This document shows positions 37,201 to 49,900 of a stretch of DNA of 64,000 nucleotides, one piece after another (position 1 is the first letter of the stretch; each line of letters opens with the position of its first letter). This DNA is from Emydura subglobosa (Eukaryota; Chordata; Testudines; Chelidae). The DNA is taken from contig ML679974.1 of NCBI GenBank assembly GCA_007922225.1, positions 2,903,105-2,967,104 on the forward strand. Reading direction: 5' to 3'. Position numbers and translations under genes: made by a program. The notes beneath the pieces are model-generated. The model searched no databases and had not been told where the DNA came from. It saw only the letters and a program-made list of their open reading frames with translations.

Positions 37201-40200
37201 AGACTCAGGTAATGGTATTTAATATCTTAAAAATGGAGGAATGCATGCAATTGCAGACTAAACACTGACATTTAAAAATGTCTAAAACTACTAGTAGAAG
37301 AAGTAGTCCATTTTAATTTAGTTAAGCCACTTAATACCACACTGTTAACTGCTGTTTTACATTTTTCATAGCCGCCTGTTTACATACAATCTATTATATA
37401 GTTTACGATCCAAAGCATTCTAAAAATTTCAGTGGTTTGAGTGGAGGATATGAATTGGGACTCAGGATTCAGGGATCTGTCAGATTTCACAATGTCTCAA
37501 CTTATTTTTAAAAAGGGTCTAAAGTGCTATAACAGTGTTAAGGAATAATTTAACATGCACTTTGTAATCGTCAGATGAGAGGCACTATGAAAGTGTAAAA
37601 TGTTATTGATTTTACATTTAATCACATTCAGTTCTATATGACATTGTTTTCCCCTTTTCTTCGACCTGCTTAGATCTTCCTGTAGCTGAAGATTGTCAAA
37701 AATATTCGTTATCCTTCCAGTGTCCATAGATTTTGGGCCCGATCTGACTCCTGTTGAATTCAGTATAACAGTGGTTCTCAAACTATGGGGCAGGCCTCGC
37801 AACGGAGGGCATGGGAATCTGTCAAGGGAAGAGCAAACTGTGTGCTACCTTTAAAAAAAACCAAAAAAAAACCCCTGGCTCTGGCTGTCAGTGGGTGGGG
37901 TTCATGCAGAAAGGCCATACATACCTGGGAAGTGGGGATAAAGAGGACAGCCAAGGCCCCATTGCTCAGGTTCTCCTCCTCCCCCCTGCCCAATCCATCA
38001 CTGGGATGCAGCTCAGTCTCTCTCTCCCCCCATTCCTCCACTGGGAGTTGGCAGAGCTCTGGATGTCAGCCCCAGGGTGGCAGCGGCAGCAGTGCAGAAG
38101 TAAGGATGGCAATGGGGTGTTAAGTTTGCTGTGAAAAGTGATATTCTGTGCTGCTGCTGGTGCAGCTCTGCCTTCAGAGCTGGGTGCCTGGCCAGCAGCT
38201 ACTGCTCTGTGCTCTGTCTTCAGAGCTGGGTGGCAGTATATGTACTTGTGGGGTCTGTAAATGACTACAGACACAAAGAAAGGTAGCCTGATAAAATATG
38301 TTTGAGAACCACTGCCATAGAAAGATTTCCTCTTAATATCAAGCAGTTTGTTCCCCTTTCTAAATCACTTTATGGCTGTAGCAAACAAGATTATTCCTAG
38401 CATTGAGTGGTTCCTTGGGAACCCACTTTTCACCTCCGTAATAAAGGATTTCCTTCCATCTACTGTGTCTTCCTCTAGCGTTCATGCTAGCTAGTTAGCA
38501 GTCTGGATCTACAATCTGCCACAAATGCCTGCAATTTTTTTCACTTAAAGTTTTTTATATGGTATCATCAAGTATCTGAGAAGTACTATTATTTGTACAG
38601 TGGTAGTGCCTACACAGAATGAAGAAAGCAATACATTCAAAGTTATGACAGTGTGACCCAAGGGCCTCTTGATGCCAACTGGCAGAGGTCTTGGGGTACA
38701 TAGGGGTATAGGGATGCCCTGATTCACCAAAAGAATGATATGTAAAGTCTCTAATAAAAGACTGTGTCACAGTGGTCATAATCATTGAGATGTACGTATG
38801 GAAAATATGTGAGGAGTTATGTATATATGCTGCAAATTACGTTCTCTAGATTTATAGTTAAAGGCAGATCACTCAAAGGTAGCATGCCTTGTGACAGCCT
38901 TCTCCAGACAGGAGGTCGGGAGAAATATATTACCTCGGTGGACCATTTTGTATTGTGTCTTGAACGAAGTCTATTAGCATACTGAATCAAATGCTAATAA
39001 AGAACTTGTGGAAACAGTGAAGAGTGGGGTGGGAACCCTCTTTTCAGATGAAGATCAAAAGTCTGGTCTGGTATATCTGAGCTGCAGAGAGATGCTCTGG
39101 CACTCTTCGGTCTGTGAAGATAAGCTGCCACTGGGCTTGATCTTATGACTGGGAGACCTCAGCCATCCTCGCTGAAAATGCTGGAAAAAGGACTTGGGGT
39201 AAGGTATCTTGTAGGAGATAGGGGAGTGTCTTGTGAGCTAAGTTTAGGCTCTAAAAACATGTTATGATTTTGTTCTATGTATAACTATTTATACTAATTA
39301 ATTAATTAATTATACTGTACTAATTCATTTATACTGTTTATTTCCAATATTTTTATATACTATCGTTTGAATCTCGGTTCTTTGATTATAGTGAAAACAA
39401 GAATAAGTTTATTAATGTATCAAAGTGCCTTGGATTAAGCCGAGTGGTGACATGAGAGGAATCTAATAAGTTGGTTGTACTATTCCTTTGGGAGTGGAGA
39501 ATCCTGTGTGTGTTTGGTGGACTGAGGCCTGGGTACTCCAGAGGGACATTCGGAAGACTCGGGGATTAAGCCTATAGCTAACCTGCACAAAAAAGCAAGG
39601 TGTATGGAGGCCTGGAAGACAATGTTAATGTTGCCAGAGGAACACAGGGATCAGGGAGCTGATCCACAGGAGGCACAGACAATTCTTCCTCACACTAAGG
39701 GCAGGTGGTAGCGAGATGCCTCAGAACCCTCGTTATCCCCCTGGGAAGCATCACAGACAAGACCAGGCTGGGTTCAGACAGGAGAAATCATGTAGAGATC
39801 AAATAGTAACCCTACTTATCATGAAAAAACTTTTGATATATAAAGCGACAACTGCCATTCTGAATTTTAAAGATTTCCAAAAATTCTTTGATACAGTGAA
39901 TAGAACGGTTTTATGGAAGTTGCTTTGCCATTATGTAATCCTTCAAAAATTTGTGAACATTCAGATCTATTATGAAATGCCAATTAACACACAATGGTGA
40001 ATTGACTAAGCCATTCAAGATTACTGTGGGCATCAGACAAAGATGTCATATGTCACCCATGATTTCTTTATTGGTAGTGGATTGGGTAATGAGAGACCAC
40101 AGAATAACTAAGGGGCATATAGTGGACTTTCACATAGAAGTTACAGGTCCTTGACTTTGCTGATGACATCAAATTGCTATCCCATACCTATCAAGATATT

Positions 40201-43200
40201 CAAGCCAAAACAAATGATCTCCAGGTCTATGTGCACAGGTTAAAAATCAATACCAAGAAAACTAAAACCATAAGAATCAACACAACAAGAAACAACAATA
40301 ACACTTTATAAGACTGACTTAGAAGAAGTCTGATATTTCACATATCTTGGCAGCATTGTAAAGCCAGAACAGCGAAATCCAGACATGCCTTTGTAATGCC
40401 AGAGGTAATCTGGAGAAACAGGAATCTTGCCTAATGCCCTCTGAACTAAACTTTGAATATTTAACATGATTATAAAGTCAGTTTTATTTTATGGCACTGA
40501 AATTAGAAGATATGTTAAGACCTTACGGTCTAACGTCCAAGTTTTCATAACTTAAACAAATCCTTCATATCAGACGTCCAGAAAAAATCACAAATGAAGA
40601 ACTCTGAAGGAGGACAAAACAGAAACTGATAGGACAGGAAATTACAGAACGAAAATGGAAGTGGCTAGGATATACATGGAGGAAAAACCCAAATAACATA
40701 ATGAGACCGACATTGGACTAAAATCCCCAGGGCAAGAGACAATGAGGTAGAACAGTGGTTCTCAACCAGGCGTACGTGTACTCCTTAGGGTACACTGAGG
40801 TCTTCCAGAGTCTACATCAACTCATCTAGATATTTGCCTAGTTTTACAATAGGCTGCATAAAAAACACTAGTGAAGTCAGTACAAACTAAAATTTCATAC
40901 AGACAATGACTTGTTTATACTGCTCTATATACTATACACTCTATATATTGTAAGTACAATATTTATATTCCAGTTGATTTATAATTGTATAGTAAAAATG
41001 AGAAAGTAAGCAATTTTTCAGTTATAGTGTGCTTTGACAATTTTTAAATTTTTATGTCTGATTTTGTAAGCAAGTAGTTTTTAAGTGAGGTGAAACTTGT
41101 GTGTATGCAAGACAGATCAGACTCCTGAAAAGGGGTTCAATAGTCTAGAAAGGTTGAAAGCCACTGAGGTAGATTAAGGATAACAAACATGGAAATGCAC
41201 AATAGAATCAGAATTGAAAGCTATCAGAATGGCATGGGAAGAAGTTAAGATTACAGCAGGAGACTGGCAAAGATGTAAGGCACATTCTTCTGGGTACTTT
41301 GCACACACAGTAAACGACAATCCTTGAGCTGAAGAGTCAAAATCTAAATAAACAACACAGACAATTAGCAGACAACATTCATGCAAAATGTTACAAAGCA
41401 CAAAACCTGATAATCTAGATTATATCTTCTGTTTTCCCTTTATTTCTTTCTTTTACAGTTTATAAGAACTGAGTCTCAATTTTTTGACTCAATACATTTT
41501 TTGCTTTCCCGTTTTTTACTTACCTATTCATTTAATATCTAATGACAGAGTATGGCGCTTGCTAAGGAAAGGGTTCAGACCAACATGTTTAGTTACCAGT
41601 CTCTTGCCTATTACTTACAGGAACCACATCAACCTCCCTTTGATTCTTTAGTGCCTTTGCATCCAGGTTGAGCAAGAGCCTAAATAATTTGGTTGGGTCT
41701 GATAATTCATTGCTCAACCGCTCAGTTTAACACAATGGGTTTTGCTCAGTTCTGATTTGTTTATATTTTCTAATTTGCTTCAAAATGGTTTGGTAGCTAT
41801 GGGTGAAATGTACTTTCCATATGTGAGGAATCCAGCATGGATATACAGTGGTAAGTGATATGACTGTTAATATAGCTGTTTATCCAGAAGTAATTGCTAC
41901 TATTACTATAAATTGAGTCCTGCCGATGAGAAATTCCTAATCTGAATGACTGGCATCTTATTAGCAAATGTAAAGATCAAAGGCAGGCTATTTCATTTAA
42001 CTCCCAATATTCACTATCATACAACTGCCATTGCATAGGCTTCACTGCTTTTAGTTTAGGATTGCCTAGAGCAGGGGTGTCAAACTCGCTGATGGTGACG
42101 GGCCAAATTCTCATAAACTGCACTTCACAGGGGCCATGCAATACTCTCTGCCAAAAAATTCGGGCCATCTTCCCCTTTTCAGTGGCATGGCATCAGCCCT
42201 TTTCAGCGGCGGGATTTCGCGGGGGACCCTGTTGCCGGACTGATTGCATTGCTGCGTTAAGGGATTTCACGGACTCTTAAACCGGCAATGCCGTAGGCAG
42301 AGAAATCTCTTTAAGTGCCAATGCCCTCACTTTGGGTGGCAGTACGTCTCAAAAAAACTGGCTGGACATGGGCCGGATCAAAAAGGTTCGTGGGCTGGAT
42401 GCGACCCGCGGGCCGTATGTTTGACACCCCTGGCCTAGAGCTTACATTACTATTCCTCGCATTCCATGCATGCCAGGCTCTTCAACGGGCCATTGTAATT
42501 TGTATTTGAATCAGCTGACCTATTTAATTTATGCAGCTATGTGTAATGTTTAGTTTTTTCAGAAACAGTTTATGCTAAATAAAGAGTATGCAACAATGTG
42601 GCTTTATGTTTACCTTTCAATCTGTAGTGTCTTCTATGAAGACTGGTCTTTTATGATGGATGAAGAACGTTCTAGTATGATCCCTACGATGGCAGCTGGT
42701 AAGCCTGGACATTATAAAGCAAACTCTGAATGATACTGTTTTGAGAGAGACTTCATTTTTGGAATGTGCTTCTTTCTGTAGTAATTGCAAAACACTTTAT
42801 AAAATAATGAGTTGGGTGCTGTTGGTGAGGCGAGTGCTGGTTCAAATGGCAACCATTTTATGTACTCAGTAATGGGGCATACATAACTTTGGATCTTGGC
42901 ACCATATTAAATTACAGAGGAAGTACTGGGATTTTGCACGTCTGTACTTGCTGGAAATACTTTGTGTGGGAGCTTTAACTTTTTGCTTACAAACCTTTTT
43001 CTTTGGAAACTAGTTTATATTGCTGTATCAGTGCACTAGTAAGAGAAAATAATTGGGTAGGAGATATTATTCATAAAAGCACTGACTTTTTTTTTACAGC
43101 AAGACTTAACTTAAAGCAGCATTATGACAGTGTATGCAATGAAGAATTCTTACTTGACTGCATACTATTTCTTGAATTGCATCCAAGATCACAGGGAATT

Positions 43201-46200
43201 GAACCTGGGTCTGGGAAGTCCAAGTTAATGCTCTAGCCACTGGACCATCCTTCCTCTATGTAATGTTCCTTCTTATTTATTTTTATTACATTAGTGCCTA
43301 AAAGCCATAGTCATGGTCTGAGACTTGATTGTGCTAGCCACTGTACAAACAAAGAACAAAAAAGACAGTCCCTGCCCCAAAGAGCTTACAGTCTCAGTAT
43401 AAAATAAGAGACAACAGGTGGATACAGTTGCACAGGGAGTACAGGGAAACAAAGACAATTTTGGTCAGTATGATAGGCAATGGTCTCGCACACCAGCAGC
43501 CTACCTGTTGTCAAGGTGTTTTTTTTGTAGGCATCACAGCAAAGGACAGTTTTTCAGGAGGATTTTGAAACAGGATAATGAGTTAGTTTTGTGGATGTTT
43601 ATGGAGAGCTCCTCCTAAACATAAGGGCAGTATGGGAGTGATCACAGAGTTGTTTGTGAGAAAATTTAACAAATGGGTGAAGGAGGCTGGCACCATGGGC
43701 CGGTCAAAGGTGAGGATCAAGATCTTAATAGTGATTGCAAGATCATAGGTAGTGTACAAATAGACCCTACAAGACCTTGGAAGTGATGACAAGTAGCTTC
43801 TGTTTGATGCAGTACAGCTGGTGGAGGGATGTAAAGAGAGGGCTTACATGGTCAAAGCAACAGGCTAGGAAAATTATCTTTGTAGCAGTTTTCTGAATGG
43901 ATATAAATTGGGCAAGATAGTATTTGTCAAAGCCAGAGAAGGATATTGAAGTAATTGAGATGCTAGATGATGAGAGCTTGGATGGAAATTTTTAGCTGTG
44001 TGGATGGATAAGCATGGTCACATTTTAGAGATGTTATACATAAAGAATCAGTAAGATATAGGCATAGGCTAGATGTGAGGACCTAGAGAGAGGTCTGAGT
44101 TGAAGATGATGTCCCCATTAGGAGCCTAAGTTCCTAGGCAGTACAGAGGTGTTGTCCACAGTGATCAGTAAAGAAGTTAGCAGGAATGGTTGGGAGAAGA
44201 GTATGATTAAGAGCTCAGTTTTAGCCATGTTAAGCTTCGGCTGATGGCTAGACATTCACAAGGAGATGTCATAGAGACTGGATGATTTCTTAATTGAACA
44301 GAAGGAGACAGGTCCAGAGGAAAGAGGTAGATCTGTGCTGATGATTGTCAGATCTTCTACCATGTGGTATTTGAGATAGTATGTGATTAGTGAATTACAG
44401 AAGGAGGCAGTGTTAAAATCTGCACTTCATTGTGGATTTATTTTTATACTTTAGTGCTTCCTCATTGCAGCCTTAATGTTCTATTGATTTCAGTTATATA
44501 TGAAATATCATTGCATATGTGCACTCCAGTTATGTTGCTGTATGGTTTTTCTTTTTGTTTTATCTAAAGGTCTGAACTCCATTCTTTTTGCAATCAACAT
44601 TGACAACAAGGACTTAAATGGACAGAGCAAATGCACTCCTACCGTCTCCGATCTCTTAAAAGAATCCACACAAAATGTAACCTCATTGTTGAAGGAATCC
44701 ACCCAAGGTGTTAGCAGCCTTCTCAGAGAAATAACAGCATCCTCTGCTGTTTCCATTTTAATCAAACCTGATCAAGACACTGACCCACTTCCAGTTCTAT
44801 CAAAGAATGTTAGTGCTGGTAAGCATTTTGAGGATACTAGCATAATTAAAAAGTATATAAAATGCTCAAATATTAATTTTTTTGGGAATTAAGGAAGACT
44901 AAAAGAATATCAGGAATAAATGTCTTTAAATCATTAAAGATGTCTGTTACACCTAATTTAAATATCCTGTTTGTTACAATTTAAACTTAAAACCGATAGG
45001 TTCTTTTTAAGAAAAGTACTTTGGAAATATTGTGTGAAGGAAAATGAAAAACTCTTATTCTGTATAATGGATGTGTTCATTGTGGTATTTGTATCTCTGG
45101 GAGTGGAAAATTAAAATCTCATGAAGACAATTTGGGATCTTTCCATGAAATTTGTTATGGCACACTTCTAAATCATTATATCTTAACCTGCAGATGCTAA
45201 TTTCACGACTCATTGTCCTTTTAATAATAATTGTTTACTTTTGGCACATATCCTTACCTATCAGTGATAAGTAGTGGCAGATGCCTATGCTTGTATATCT
45301 AGATTACAAACTTCAGCTTGATTGTTAACTGTTTGGGCAGAGAGTGTATATACTATATAAAGTCCCTAAACAAATAATAAATAATTGTGCTTCATAGATT
45401 ATGGTTTAGCCACATACTGGCTATGTCTCTAAAGATTAGAACATTTGAATGTACTATTGCCATGCTGCAGCTAGCACAAACATGGTGGATGATAGTTTTA
45501 GACAGCCACTCACAGTATCTGTGAATATTTGCGTCTACTGTAGGTTTAAAATAGTGTAGTAAAATGCAACATTCACTTATGTAGTCTGCTATGCAGGTAT
45601 CAAAGGGGTAAGTTGTCATCTCCATTTCCGAAACTGAAAGTTGCAAACATTTTGCAACTTTTTGACAGTCTTGTACTCTTCAGATAAAAAGTCTAACTTT
45701 GAGATGCTTGAGTAGAATTGTCTGAGATGATAAAAAAGAGGACTTATATGTTTTTGATGCCCTACAAATTTCCAGTAGAACCATGAAAATGTATAAATGT
45801 GTATGGTGGGAGTGGGGGAGGAAAGCAGAAATCATTTACTTTTCTGTCATTTAAAATATGGTGGTTCTTTTAAAAATACGTTTTTAATTTATCTTGACAC
45901 CAAGGTTTTTGTGCAGATTTTCAACTAAATTGAAATAAGAGGGTGGCAATGCTTCCATTCTTGGGATAACTTTATTATTTCAAAATGCATTCTAACAGTT
46001 GGAACAACAGAGTATTTGACCATATGCAACTTCATTAGAATGGAAAGATTAGATGCATTCAGACACAGCAGTAAATTGAATTTTTAGAATAAATTTGTTA
46101 GGTGATTCCATTTAAATCCTTCTTTTTTGCCTGTATGCTGTTGATTCTTTCACTTGTATTCGGAATGTATTCCATCCTCATTTTATCATTGGGGAAAAAT

Positions 46201-46929
46201 TTTCTGTGCGTATACGCTGGTCAGAGTTGGGTTGGGGAGCGGACAGAAAAAAATCAGTCCACAATACCGGTTTTCCAGGCCTATGTGTTTCTGGTATCCT
46301 TGGATTGCACTAAAAATAGCTACCTATTTGCAGTGATTTATGTCCCATCTGCATTACAAAAAAGGCAGTAGTAGGAAACTTTTTTTTGCTAGAATAGGTT
46401 AGACATAATTTAGGTAAAAAAGATTTTGAAAACCAAACCTGAGACTACATCACTGCCTCGTTTTGGGAACAGGTTAAAATGGCTTTTGTAAATCGGCTAG
46501 CTCCTTTCCAGAATGGGGACAAAGCCATGTTATTTTAAAAAAATTGTTTTTAATAACTGTTTCCTGCATCATCTTTGTTGTGTAGACAGATTCTGACATA
46601 TCTTCAGATAAAATGAGGCTAATGACACAACTGTAAGAGATAGAGTAGAAGAGTGTTGCCCTAGGATTTACTAACACGTGACAGTTTATTGTATATGCCA
46701 CTGCCTTGCAAACAGATCCTAAATGTTTCTGTTAAAATACAGGACATATAGTTTTAAGTGAAGACCTATTAATGAAAAAATAATTAAGTTAATAACTGAC
46801 ATTTGAGTAAATAATAAAGTATACAAAAAATGTACTTTGTAAACTAGGTGACAAATGGGATGTATATCCAAGGCAAATAACAACTGTACTTCCCCCTAGA
46901 TCAAAGGGGGGAAAAAAGGTAGCAAACCG

Positions 46930-46995
<66 letters not shown>

Positions 46996-49900
46996 AAAGG
47001 GGGCAGGGTGGGTGGGTGGAATAGGAGCAAGGGACAAAATGAGAAACTTCAAAAGATACATTGAACTTTTCTTTCTCATAGAAAATTCCAGTATTTTACC
47101 ACAAACAAACATACCCCCAGCCCTCCCCAACAACTCTTCAAAGTCTGAACCATTTAGTTAGAGGTCCTTTTAACAGGTTCAAAAGTACATTAAAAGGGAA
47201 AGAGTATTAAACCCATGAGGTTTTATAAGTATCCTACATCTGTCACTAATCTTATCTCAGGGTGGGTGAGGTAAAATCTTTTATTGGACTTTGTGTAACT
47301 CCAAAACCTTATCTCTTTCACTCACAGAAGTAGGTCCAATAAAAGATACTACCTCTAATATCCTCTGATCAATATTGCTACAACAACACTGCAAACACTA
47401 ATTTTATCTGTCATTCTTTTTCATTTTAATCCTTTTTTCTATTTGTAATAGTACTTTTAAATAATTGCCATGGAATACTCTTTCAGTATCTGGAATTTCT
47501 TCCCGTGAAACACTTCTGATCATGGTTCCCTGAGCAGCTATCAAAAATCTTAGCAACACGTTTGACATTGAGGGGAGGGGAGGGAAAGGATATTGAATGC
47601 ACTGCTATCTTTTTATTTCAAATGTGTAATTTTAGTAGTGTATAAACTTGCTTTGTCAGCCTTTAACCTGGACTTTATTTGTTTTTGTCTCCCTCCACCC
47701 TATTATGTATGTTGAACTCTTTAAGGAAAGGCAGTAAAAGTCCTAAAACATGAATTACATATCTTTGTTATTAGCTGCTTTTCTTTAAAATATGTAAATC
47801 TTTCTTTTATTGCCAGCAGATCTGAAATGTAGAAAAGATCGAAAGAAGAAGAAGAGGGTGACAAACATTATCTCATTTGATGAGGAGGAAGATGAGCAAA
47901 ACTTAGGGGACACTTTAAAGACAGCAGTTGCAGGAGAAAGCTCAGAAGAGAACTCAGACAGGTCTTCAGCTTTTGTATTATCTACCTCTGAAGGCTTTCT
48001 TGTGCAAAATTTAAATGGAAATCAGAATAACCATTTGTGGAAAAGCGATTCCATGTTTTTAAATGGAGAGGGTAGTTACCAGAAGCTTGATGTTAAGAGT
48101 ATTGATGATGAAGATATAGATGAAAATGGGGATGAGATTTTTGGAAAGACATTGGGAAACAAAGGCATGGAAGATGGAACAGAAGTTTCTGAAAAGTGAG
48201 TACTTAGAGAGAGCCAAAACTAAACTTTGTGCAGGTCTGCTTTGCTTCAAGTGCTTAATAGGAACAGACAACTAATTTGGCTAACCTATTAGATCCCTAA
48301 ACTTTTACCTATTTGTAGAATCAAACTAAAACTTACCCAAATAATTCACATGGTCAAAATGTGAAGTCTGTTGTTCTTCACCTGTGCTTTCTGGCAACGA
48401 CCAGAAGAAAAATTGTGAAATTTCTAGGAGTATTCTTACAAGATTTCCAGCTGAGCTTTAAATAGTCATCCAAACTTTTGGATGATAAATTCAAACCAAC
48501 CATTACCCATTTGAAATTTTCCCATCCTTTGTATGTGATCACCTGAATTTGGGCTGGATAATAGCATGATGCTGTTCTTTTTAAAAATAGGAGGTTGGGG
48601 GTAACGAAATACATAGTTAAATTACACAGTTTTAATATTTTGTTTTTTGAAATTGCATCCCCCATTCTTTTTCTGATCATGTTTAGAAAACCACTGGGCA
48701 GTGAAGGTGGAGAACAGGGCAGGCATTGCCATGCCTGCCTACTTTGGACCAGCCAGGTCTGCTCTGAATCTGTGTATGTCTGAAACATTTCTTCATACAT
48801 CTAATCAAAATGTAACTGGGAGGGAAAACTGAAATGCAGTTCTTTCCTAGCACAACTTATAGCAACTTCTGTCCTGAAGATCTGAAAATGCTATTCTAAA
48901 CTAATAATTATATATTATATTTTGGAGAAATACATAAAACACAAATAACTGCCCAGCATATATTTTTATTTAGGCCACGTGAAGGGGACATATGCAATTC
49001 ACAGATATGCAGTTGGACTCCCCTGCAGGTCCTGAATGATAATTCAGATATTCTGTTTCCTGTTAGTGCTGTTGGCTCTTACTCCCAAACTGGTATGTAT
49101 TTACTGCTATCTAATTTAAATAAGGTGCTCTGTTTCTCTACTATGTTGAAATCATGATCTGGTATACCATAATTTGTAGACAATTTCAGTGCTACTATTC
49201 TTGATAAACGTGTAAACATACAAGTAACATATGAACTATCTAAATTTGTGTACAATACATTCCACATGCTTCTGTTTATTAGTGATTGTATTAGCTATGT
49301 ATTATTTGCATGAACTCCCAAATCTGCATAAGAATACTGGTGCCGAAATGGGCTTTAGCCAGCCATATACTAGAATTTGGATTTTAAATAAATAATTGGA
49401 AAAATACCCTTTTTATCTATAAAATATAATTGCAGATGTTTTGGCATATGTTGTATAAATTCGGAAGTCAATTCCCTTTTTATTCTCTACCATATTTTCA
49501 GCTTGCATTTTCATTACGACTTGATGAATGTCCTATTCATACCCTTTAAATACTAACTTTGTGCATTACATAATTTATTTAGATAATTAACCTAAAAACT
49601 GAACTAATGGAGGGTCAAAGTGTTATAGATGGGTTGTCTTGCATTAATTATCTTGCTGCTGCCGGCAAATTTGTTTCTATGAATATTCTATATCTTAGAC
49701 ATACATTAGACATACATGCCTGGGTGCTGTAGAAGAGTAAATTTCTCCAGTATGTCTTTCACTGTGGAAAGAGTTAAAGTTGATAGGTTTTCAGTAATCA
49801 ATGGGACCAAGTACACTTGCCATCTTGACAGCGTTTGGACACTTAAAGTACATTAATGATTTCAATGAAAACGTTTACAGAAAAAGAACTCATAGCAGGA

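Larger units (their letters stand above)
37209..42627 (+). other. SNX29: SNX29 intron 5
   Basis: 5.4 kb. It holds the hAT MITE at 37769-38314, an unclassified repeat-like stretch at about 38990-39700, the LINE remnant at 39716-41390 with a MITE nested in it, and the MITE at 42072-42432. Confidence 0.65.
42699..44569 (+). other. SNX29: SNX29 intron 6
   Basis: 1.9 kb, mostly occupied by the tRNA-derived SINE head at about 43185 and the interspersed repeat at about 43280-44420. Confidence 0.6.
44819..47819 (+). other. SNX29: SNX29 intron 7
   Basis: 3.0 kb of AT-rich sequence with a compound TG/AG microsatellite at 46932-46996 and palindromic repeat copy 2 at 47262-47395. Its 3' end carries the tandem acceptor described under findings. 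Confidence 0.65.

Noticed and set aside
37785..38134. Overlapping ORFs of 107-112 codons on + and 102 codons on -
   Set aside because: They lie inside the GC-rich centre of a non-autonomous hAT element with clear inverted ends and are incidental.
43185..43252. A possible tRNA gene on the minus strand
   Set aside because: Only A-box- and B-box-like segments are present. No complete acceptor, D, anticodon and T arms can be drawn, so a SINE head is the better reading.
46789..47133. A 114-codon minus-strand frame containing HTHTHT repeats
   Set aside because: It runs through the TG/AG microsatellite, which removes stop codons; there is no other support.
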